DNA of 64,000 nucleotides from the NCBI RefSeq assembly GCF_002575655.3, contig NC_053040.3, positions 224,392,628 through 224,456,627 of the forward strand, written 5' to 3'. The DNA comes from Aegilops tauschii subsp. strangulata (lineage: Eukaryota; Streptophyta; Magnoliopsida; Poales; Poaceae). Shown here piece after piece: positions 55,696 through 64,000 of this stretch. The notes beneath the pieces were generated by a model. It made no database searches and was not told the DNA's origin. It saw only the letters and a program-made list of their open reading frames with translations. Made by a program: the position numbers and the translations under genes. Within the stretch, counting starts at the first letter, position 1; each line of letters opens with the position of its first letter.

Positions 55696-58600
55696 TGTAA
55701 CACCCACGATGCGGCTATATCTCCCACGTGTCGAGGCACGACTTAGAGGCATAACCGCATTGTGGTTTTGTCGCAAGAAGGGTCATCTTCACACAATCCC
55801 ATGTAATGAACAAGAATGGGGTAAAGAGTTGGCTTACAATCGCCACTTCACACAATACATAAATAAATTCATACATCATTCAAGATACACACATAGACCG
55901 ACTACGGTCAAATCCAAATAAAAAGAAGATAACCCCTAATGCTAGATCCCTGATCATCCCAACTGGGCTCCACTACTAATCAACAAGAAACGAAACACAG
56001 TAATGGCCAAGGTCTTCGTCGAACTCCCACTTGAGCTCGGTTGCGTCATCTGCAGTGGTATCATCAGCACCTGCAACTGTTTGGAAGTATCTGTGAGTCT
56101 CGAGGACTCAGCAATCTCACACCCGCGAGATCAAGACTATTTAAGCTAAGGGTAGGAAAGGGGTAGTGAGGTGGAGCTGCAGCAAGCACTAAGCATATAT
56201 GGTGGCTAACATACACAAATAAGAGCGAGAAGAGGAGCAACGGAACGGTCGTCAACTAGTAATAATCAAGAAGTGATCCTGAACTCCTACTTACGTCAAA
56301 CATAACCCAAAAGCCGTGTTCTCTTCCCAGACTCCGCCGAAAAGAGACCATCACGGCTACACACATTGATGCATTTTAATTAAGTCAAGTGTCAAGTTCT
56401 CTACAACCGGACATTAACAAATTCCCATCTGCCACATAACCGCGGGCACGGCTCTCGAAAGTTTATACCCTGCAGGGGTGTCCCAACTTAGCCCATTATA
56501 AGCTCACACGGTCAATGAAGGATATTCCTTCTCCCGGGAAGACCCGATCAGTCTCGGAATCCCGGTTTACAAGACATTTCGACAATGGTAAAACAAGACC
56601 AGCAAAGCCGCCCGAATGTGCCAACAAATCCCGATAGGAGCTGCACATATCTCGTTCTCAGGGCACACCGGATTGTCCAAGCTTCCGATAGGCGAGCCCA
56701 GAGTTGCCCCTGGTGGCCACCGGCGACTGACGGGTTGGACCAACACTCAGAGGACCCAAGGGAAAAGGCTTAGGTAGGAAAATGGTAAAACCAAGGTTGG
56801 GCCTTGCTGGAGGAGTTTTATTCAAAGCGAACTGTCAAGGGGGTCCCATAAATCACCCAACAGCGTAAGGAACGCAAAATCAAGGAACATAACACCGGTA
56901 TGACGGAAACTAGGGCGGCAAGAGTGGAACAAAACACCAGGCATAAGGCCGAGCCTACCACCCTTTACCAAGTATATAGGTGCATTAAATAAAATAAGAG
57001 ATATTGTGATATCCCAACAATATCCATGTCCCAACATGGAACAAACTTCATCTTCACCTGCAACTAGCAACGCTATAAGAGGGGCTGAGCAAAAGCGGTA
57101 ACATAGCCAAACAACGGTTTGCTAGGAAGGGTGACAAGGTTAGAGGTTCATGGCAATTTGGGAGGCTTGACAAGCAAGTGGTAGGTAACGCGGCATAGCA
57201 ATAGAACGGACAACTAGCAAGCAAAGATAGAGTGATTTCGAGGGTATGGTCATCTTGCCTGAAATCCCGCTAGGAAGAAGAACGAGTCCATGAAGAAGAC
57301 AAACAGATGTAGTCGAACGAATCCTCACAACTCCGGCACGAAACCGAAGCTAACGAGAGAAGCAACCCGGAAAGAAACAAACAACATAGTAAACAACCAC
57401 CACAAACACATGGCATGATGCAAAAACAAGTATGATGCATGTTCGGTTTAATGATGCATGGCATGGCAAAGTGCACAAACAATACTACAAATTAAGTGAA
57501 GCTCAATATGCAACGAGTTGCATATTGAAGAAACACCACATCAATTATTTAGTTCTCTCTTGTTTATGTACCCAAGAATATTAAATGTTGTTAAACATTG
57601 CAAGAGGTGAAGCATAAGTAAACTAACTATTTAAGCAAGTTAAATGAGGCCGGAAATAACAAACAACAATTCCGGAAAATCCTCATGTCCATATTTTAGA
57701 TTTGGTACTGTTCTGCCCTAAACACAATTTTAATGTTGTTAAACAGGAAAATAAAGTACACCAAGTTAATCTATGCATTTTTCTACCCCATTTACATATA
57801 AATTTTATTAAATTCCGAGTTACGGTTAATTAGTTATGAAATAATTCATTTTAGCATGGCATTTGAGCAAAGTTTAACCAAACAGCAATTTAAACATTTT
57901 TAACCTGGATGAGAGTAGCATATTATGAAACTAGATGAAATTCTAAGCATTTTACATATATAAAACATTTTAATCCGATGCATGGTTGATTAGTTATTAC
58001 ATGCATGAACATGAGGGTTTTTCTGTAAATATGCAGTTTTCCGGATAATAGACAAAACGTCCAGAACAGGAAAAAAACATAACGGGCCGAAATAGAGCTA
58101 CAGGCCGAAATAGGGCATGGGCGCTGGGGGGTTTCTCACCATGGGCCATGGCCCAGTTCAGAGGTGAGGTGAGGCCAGCAGGGGGGATGCAGGCCCAGGC
58201 GAAGTCAACGCGCCTGGTTCCTTCGATGCAGGGAAGCAGGGGATCGAGCTCGTGTTCGACAGAAGGCAGCGACGGCGCAGGGACGCAGTCAACATAGGTG
58301 GTCGAGGCAGAGGCGATGCAGGTGTGGGAACACCGGATCCAGGCAGCGGCGCGCCCGGCAAGAACTTGGCGACGGCGGCTCCTTGCTGCAGCAGCTACAG
58401 GGAGAGAGAGAGATGTGAGCCGAGAGAGAGAAGGAGAGGAAAAAGGGAAGGGCGGAGGGGAGCAGAGGGGCGGCCTGGAGTCGAGGTCGCCGGCAGCAGG
58501 TCGAGCTGGAGGAGCTCGGGGCCTCAGGTGCGGGAACAGAGGAGGCCGAGGCGCCATGGTAGGGGAACGGCAGCGGCGGCGGCATCCGGATGGGCTCGAC

Positions 58601-59406
58601 GACCTGCTGGTCACAGGCGGGAGCTCAGTCCGACGAGGCTCGGGAGGTTACAGGAGGCAGAGGAATTTGCGATGCAGAGGAGTTGGCTCGAGGTCGAGAG
58701 GAGACGAGGACGAGCGTTCCTGCTCGAGACGACGAGGAGGTTCGAGGCCCGCGCGAGGTTTAGCTCCAGGAGGCGCTCGGGCACGGGAGCTTCTTCTCCG
58801 ATGGGGATGGACGGGAGAGGTGGCTCGGGAGGAGGGGATCGAGGGGAGCTCTAGTTGGCCGGGCATGCAGATCGAGGAGGAGAGGAGTGGCGGCTGCTGG
58901 ATGGGGATGGAATGGTGGATGGGATAGGGGAGATCCCGAAGGGGAAGAGGGGTGGTTGACTGGCGGCGGTGGCGATTGGACAGGCGAGGATCCCTAGGGT
59001 AGGGGTGGGGATTAGGGTAGGGGTTAATCTGATCCTTCGATCAAAATCGGACGGTCGGGAAAAATAGGCTAGGGAGTCCAATAAATAAAACGAAGATGTT
59101 TTATAGATGTTAGGGGATGATCCGGACCCAACGGTAACGATAGTCCTGTTCGGGTTCGGGGAAGTTTTGGACGCGCACAAGAGGGGTTTGACGAAAGGCC
59201 AATGAAGACAAAGCGGTCAGTGAGAGGGTGACGAAGGCAAAGGAAGAAACGTCAACGACGAACGAATGCAAGTTTTAAAACATGACGGCAACGGAGTGCC
59301 GATGCAATGCGAATGATGCGATGATGAAATGCAACAAACAAATAAAACACACGACGACAACGAAAAACATGGAAGGCTTCTGGAGCGTCGGTCTCGGGGC
59401 GTCACA
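55696..59406 (-). repeat. 5' LTR of the LARD (3,711 bp)
   Basis: Homologous to 47946-51761 but shorter by several deletions: about 48 bp near 56753, about 18 bp near 58184 and about 40-50 bp near 58998, which removes the TATA region. Long GC-driven frames (58252-58854, 58298-58927 and, on the minus strand, 57997-58614) have no recognisable domain. Confidence 0.9.
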
Positions 59407-60900
59407 GTGGCCCTATACTATATGTATGAAAAGGGTGTGGTGTCATATTTAACTATACCATTCACAAATTTGATGTGGCACGTGTGCCTCGCAAAATTAC
59501 CGGACTTCCCCGACCCCACGGAGGTTGCAGGTAGTGCAAAGTACCCCCCGAGACACACACACATGTCGGGGGGAGGGCATCTCACCAAGACGTACTATAA
59601 CACGGACAAAACAGAATCCAACTTAATCGTACAAGCTCTCTCGCTCATTGTTGGTCAAAGTGATGGACGTCCACACGGCCCCGCCAAATGGGCTAGCTTG
59701 TCGCCGATAAACTCGCGAGGGAGTACTGTCTGAAGACAAAAACGACTCTGTGCATGTGGCCCAATTATGTCTGCAAGTGGTGTGTGCGGTACTGGTGTTT
59801 GAATATGCAATATGCAAATTTGATGTGGCACCATGCTTTGGAACCATAAAATCCCCACACTGATCGAGGGTTCACGACGCATAGCATGCATGCGCTCAAA
59901 CTTAATTAGGCCTAGAATGATCGACCAACTACTATACGGTAACACGAACCAAAGAAGAAGAATCCACCCTGGTAACCTTTCTCGTCGTCAGTCGAAATGA
60001 TGGACGTCCACGCGGGCCCACAAATATATATATAGGCTTGCCGCCCATATATAACCAAGCGAGTGAGAGTGTGCAAAGATAACCATTGCATGAATGTGTC
60101 CCAAACATGTTTATGGAGGTGCGTGGTGCATGCATATGTGTTGAATTAATACCTAATGTACAACATTGACGTGGTGCATGCGTTCAAAATCGCATAGGTC
60201 CCCACACAGAGCAAGAGGTTCATGACGTATCGTCTGCTCGCCCCCCCCCCCTCGATCTAGCGGTATGGATTCATGTGTACACATGTGCTATTATATATGT
60301 AATCTCACCCATATGGCAAGAAAAGCAAAAAATTAATCCCCTCCTAAGTCAAAATAATTAACCTCTCTCGTTGTCGATGAAAGTGATGGACCAAGCAGGC
60401 CGACAGATGGAAGCATCGCCGATAACCACGCGAGTTAGTGCCACAGGACAACCACCATCACTTGCATGTGTGCCAAAACATATATATGGAGAGGTATGTG
60501 GTTGTGATGTCTTGAATACCTAATGCCCAACCTTTGATGTGGCCTTTGCCTCAAAAACCGCAAAGTCCCCACACAGAGTGAGGTTCATGTGTGACACCTA
60601 GTATATGTTGGTCCCATCTCCCCTTCGACATGTACTATATATATACTCCTACCCTAACACATCCCTAAAAGAATTAATCCTCCTTATTTGTCAAATGCGC
60701 CTCTCTCTCCCTCCCTCGTTGGGTTATAGTGATGGAGGACGACCTCTCGCGGGCGCACAGATGGAAGCACCGCACGCGGGTGAGTTCTTATAGGGCAACC
60801 ACCGCCTGCATGGTGTTGTGTGATGTTTGAATACCAATGCACAACTTTGATGTGGCACCTGCCACGGGAACCGTAAAGTCCCCACATGGAGTGAGGTTAT
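59407..60900. repeat. Right part of the ~350-bp tandem array
   Basis: The hallmark TTTGAATAC..AATG.ACAACTTTGATGTGGCACC recurs near 59441, 59797, 60139, 60510 and 60826, so spacings are about 356, 342, 371 and 316 bp. Units share CCCCACACAGAG.GAGGTTCATGA, AGTGATGGACGTCCACG and CTCACCCTAACAC-like stretches. They are well diverged. No protein is encoded. The family is unidentified; it may be a satellite or the subterminal part of a DNA transposon. Confidence 0.7.

Positions 60901-60932
<32 letters not shown>
60901..60932. repeat. (AC)n microsatellite
   Basis: GACACACAC... of about 15 AC units at the end of the last array unit. Confidence 0.95.
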
Positions 60933-60934
<2 letters not shown>

Positions 60935-61760
60935 CCGCAACACCACCTCCATTCTGAGGCATGTCAAACTTTTTCTGAAGTGAACATGTGACCAAAGGAG
61001 TGTCGTGTTAAAGTTTAAAAAATAGAGATCATTCGACCCGTTTTATACATTGATTTGTTTCCTAGGGATTTAATGTGGAAAAATCAAATTTGAGCTACAT
61101 GTGCACCAAAATGGATTGCAAAATCATATGTGTGTCCCTCGGTGCATGTTTCCCCGTGAAAGAAATTTTGAAACATTGAGAATATTGATTTTTAAAATTA
61201 AGTAAATCCAAAACTAGTTGAAATTCATGAAACTTATCGTGGTGTCATATATGGACATAAGTAGACTATGATATTGTATTTTTTTCGTCAAATTTGAGAC
61301 AATTTTTGATATAATCTACTTACAAATGGGAGATTGTTAATAACTAGCAACCAATATCTCATACGGAATATTTATCCGGACCGTGTGCATTAGACTGTGC
61401 CATGCTTCGATTAAGCTATAAAGCGGCAGAATGAATCATCAAAAAACAAAGAAATTATACGCGCCCCGTGCCCCGTGTGGCGTGCGAGAAGGCGTGAGTT
61501 GACGAGACACATGTGAGCAGTCCGCCGCGCAGGCAGACCGGGAGGCGTGCGTGTAGGTGTGTGAATTGACGGGAGGCGTTTTGGCAGCGCAGTGTCATCG
61601 GGAGGCGTGCAAGTAGTTGTGTGAAATGATGGTATAGGAATGCTAGAAGTCCGCCGAGCAGGCTCATCGGGAAGCGAGACAGCCTTTGAACGCCGCCTGC
61701 CTTGCTCCCACTAGTCCGTATTAATGGCGCGCCCGAGCGGCGCACCCCCCCTGCGATCCC
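60933..61760. other. Spacer upstream of the F-box pseudogene
   Basis: 60933-61440 is A/T-rich and featureless. 61460-61690 holds two or three imperfect copies of a ~65-70 bp unit with GGGAGGCGTGC and GTGTGAATTGACGG. No gene is seen. The promoter of the F-box gene would be expected here, but no clear TATA box could be assigned. Confidence 0.5.
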
Positions 61761-61990
61761 CGCCACACACACAATGCTCTCTCTCCGCCTGCATCCTCGA
61801 CGCCGCTCTCAACCCTCAAAGCCGGCACCCCCCGTCCTCGCCACACACACAATCCTCTCTCTCTGCCCACATCCCCGACGCCGCTCTCAGTCCCCAAAGC
61901 CGGCACCCCCCATCCTCGCCACACACACAATCCTCTCTTTCCGCCCGCATCCTCGACACCGCTCTCTGTCCTCAAAGCCGTCAGTGTATG
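61761..61990. repeat. Three tandem copies of a 78-bp repeat
   Basis: CGCCACACACACAAT starts at 61761, 61839 and 61917, exactly 78 bp apart. As 78 is 26 codons, the plus-strand frame 61724-62161 stays open through it and encodes a repeating 26-residue unit (PHTQSSLSA...QSRHP). Confidence 0.9.
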
Positions 61991-62065
61991 AGGATGCCGT
62001 CAAAGCACCCCTTCGGAGGGAGTGGCGACACCGGGGCTGCTGAAGCACCGGAGCATGGCGTGAAT

Positions 62066-63934
62066 ATGGAGACAGAGGTTTCCATCGCCGCCGACGAGGT
62101 GGAGAAGAGGCTGCCAACAAGTGGAGCCGGGTCGAGAAAGAACCGCAAGCGACTCCAGTAGGCCTTGACTTCATCATCAGCCTCCTCGATAATTTGTTGA
62201 CAATCATCATATCCCTCCTCCCAATCAAATTTTGGGGCGAGGACAACTGCCCTTTCCCGGCGGTGGCGCCACCTATGGCTCTCCACCCCTCTCGACCTCC
62301 TCGACGCCGACGAGCTCTGCCATGGCTATCACAAAAGCTTGGATGCATCCTCCGAGATCCTCGGCGGTCACCATAGCCCAATTAGAGGCCTTATCACGGG
62401 TAAGTTCCATTCCAACGGCAAGGACCGAGCCAAGCTTGATGAGTGGGTCCGATCCCCCGCCCTAGATCAGCTCGAGGAGCTCATTTTTAATGATGTCCAT
62501 ATGTGCTCGCTGCCAACGTTCGCGCTCCGCTTCGCTCCCACGCTGTGCCTCACCAAGTTCATGAACTGCCATCCCCCGTTAATGACGCGCCCGCTCTTTT
62601 TCTAGCACGGCTGAAGCACCTCAAGCTCATCGCAGTCTGCATCCCAAAGGATGACATCGAGCGCCTGCTCTGCGGCTGTACTATACTCGAGTTCCTTCAT
62701 CTTCAGGCGATGAATTGGTCGAGTAGCTTCCACATCACCTCCAAGACTCTCCGGACTATTTATGTGTGTTGCTGGTGCTGCAACAAGAGATCACAAAAGG
62801 TGGACCACAATATGGTCATTGAGGGCACACCTTCACTTGAGAGATTACTTGTAGTTGATCGACAAGGTCCAACAAGAATCAATGTCATTTATGTGCCGAA
62901 ATTGACAATGGTGGGCTACTTGTCTATCAAATACTCCTACTTCCAGGTACAACAGTCACCTTCTACCTCTGTTTCTTGATATCAAAATTATTTTGAATTC
63001 TAAAGATGTATGTTCGTCTATCATGCAGAAAAGCTTCACCCAGAATCTGCGCACAGTGAAGGTCTTGGCACTAGAATCTATCGGCCTCAACCTGGACCAA
63101 GTTGTCAGTCTCCTGAGATGCTTTTTCCGTGCCTAAAGAAGCTGTATACCGAGGTGATGTTCCTTTCCTGTTAAATGATAACCATAAGGGAGTTCAGTTT
63201 TTGGCACCTTTTCCCAAGTTTACAATGACAATGTACTCTGATTTCGGAAGGAATTTTGGAGGATTTCAGGACATACACCCCCACCCCACCCCAATTTGTT
63301 GCTTGATTCATATGGTTACAATCCATAAGCATTTCTCCTTTGGATTCATCTGTACTAGTTTTCTTAGAGAATTTTCATCCACTCCAACCTCTTGTGAAGA
63401 AGGCTACATTTTTCTAGATTGTAATCAAATGCTCATGTTAATCATGTCAGATAGAAGATGGCACGTTGGTGCATTTTACAAATCCTGCAAACCAAATAGG
63501 CCTGTAGTAGTGTTCAAAACTTCATGTAGGCACTAACACGTTCTCTTCTTTTGCAGATAATAATAGGCCCGGTGGTGGATAATGTGATACAATATAACGA
63601 CAATCACCTTGAATGCCTAGATTTGCATCTCTCAGAAATTACTTTGAACTCCTACCGAGGGACCTTACCGGAGATTATATTCACCAGGTTCTTTGTTGCC
63701 AAAGCAAGGGTGCTGAAGGTAATGAGGTTGAACATGTATTTACGTAGAACATGTGAATGGTTTGTTGATCAGAGCCGGCAGTTACTACAAAATGGAAGAG
63801 GCTCCAAAAAAGCTAAAGTTCGTATTGGATCTGCATATGACAGAGTAATTGGAAGTCATTGTGTCAACCCCATACATGACTTGTCAGTGGCTGATCCCTT
63901 TGTAGAAATGATGAGGTTTCGAAACTGGCCTTAA
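62066..63934 (+). pseudogene. F-box/FBD-type gene, decayed
   Basis: The N-terminus METEVSIAADEVEKR (62066) leads to an F-box reading (DFIISLLDNLLTIIISLLPIK, 62167 on) and RTTALSRRWRHLWLSTPLDL (62240 on). LRR-like lines follow (LDQLEELIFNDVHMCSLP; LKHLKLIAVCIPKDDIERLL; LRTIYVCCWC). Introns 62947-63028 and 63154-63556 have GT-AG ends. The last exon (63557-63934) is intact and FBD-like (FTRFFVAKARVLKVMRLNM ... HDLSVADPF), ending at TAA 63932. Frame breaks lie near 62160, 62230, 62580 and 63125. F-box proteins link substrates to SCF ubiquitin ligase; plant FBD members are a large, fast-evolving group. With four frame breaks it is most likely a pseudogene, although sequencing error cannot be excluded. 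Confidence 0.8.
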
Positions 63935-64000
63935 TATTGGTATTATTAGTTTGAACCTCTCTTATATCCATGTTCAGCTGATCAGCACGGGCGTTCACAG
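63935..64000. other. Start of the 3' flank of the F-box pseudogene
   Basis: Only 66 bases remain. No polyadenylation signal or further feature is recognised. Confidence 0.5.

Larger units (their letters stand above)
47946..59406 (-). mobile_element. LARD-type LTR element (-), 11.5 kb, no coding capacity
   Basis: LTRs of 3,816 bp (47946-51761, element 3') and 3,711 bp (55696-59406, element 5') flank a 3,934-bp interior. The TSD is GTGGC on both sides (47941-47945 and 59407-59411). Orientation follows from the primer site next to the right-hand LTR. On the minus strand the LTR starts TGTGACGCCCCGAGACCG and ends GTGGGTGTTACA. No gag or pol motif occurs in the interior on either strand. Long LTRs with a non-coding interior match the LARD class, for which Sukkula of barley is the known example. 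The family here starts differently from Sukkula as I recall it. Proteins must come from another element. Confidence 0.9.

Noticed and set aside
63129..63536. 135-codon plus-strand frame between F-box exons
   Set aside because: It falls almost wholly in an intron bounded by GT (63154) and AG (63556); its sequence is not protein-like for the family.

Overview
The window looks like intergenic chromatin from a Triticeae grass (wheat, Aegilops or barley type). The evidence is the repeat content: WIS/BARE-1/Angela-type copia elements, a WHAM/Sabrina-like gypsy element, a Fatima-like gypsy element, a SIRE/Maximus-like copia fragment and a Cassandra TRIM, nested in each other. At least 85-90% of the window is LTR-retrotransposon sequence. 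Only one host gene is clear, a decayed F-box/FBD gene at the right end. Family names are from memory of their termini and proteins; boundaries, target-site duplications (TSDs) and protein motifs were read directly.

Layout. (1) 1-1.3 kb: non-coding, three diverged copies of a ~300-330 bp repeat. (2) 1.3-7.0 kb: 5'-truncated Athila-type gypsy element (WHAM/Sabrina-like) with a frameshifted pol, an intact extra ORF and a 1,519-bp 3' LTR. (3) 7.0-12.2 kb: gypsy element A, with gag, protease and RT remnants, an antisense B3-domain ORF and a 3' LTR. (4) 12.2-15.9 kb: minus-strand SIRE/Maximus-like copia fragment, interrupted by a complete Cassandra TRIM (14875-15596, TSD ATACC). (5) 15.9-46.4 kb: gypsy element G1, a relative of element A. 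About 4.2 kb of G1 is spread over 30.5 kb because three complete LTR elements inserted into it: WIS-like (+, 16544-25076, TSD CATTC), Fatima-like (-, 25850-34969, TSD ATGGG/ACGGG) and a second WIS-like (-, 35211-43880, TSD GTGCT). (6) 46.4-47.9 kb: a possible first-exon fragment, a short duplication and the start of a diverged ~350-bp tandem array. (7) 47.9-59.4 kb: an 11.5-kb non-coding LARD-type element (-, TSD GTGGC) that splits this array. (8) 59.4-60.9 kb: rest of the array and an (AC)n tract. (9) 61-64 kb: F-box/FBD pseudogene preceded by an in-frame 78-bp tandem repeat.

How the parts relate. No intact autonomous element is present. The WIS-like elements have paired LTRs, PBS and PPT but broken gag-pol. 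The Fatima-like element keeps gag and protease but no recognisable RT or integrase. The LARD keeps only LTRs and a primer site. The most interesting signal is accessory antisense genes in Tat-like gypsy elements. Element A and G1 each carry a B3-like DNA-binding ORF on the strand opposite to gag-pol, next to the 3' LTR. The Fatima-like element carries, in the same position and orientation, a different multi-exon gene of the 'putative gypsy type transposon' family with its own TATA box.
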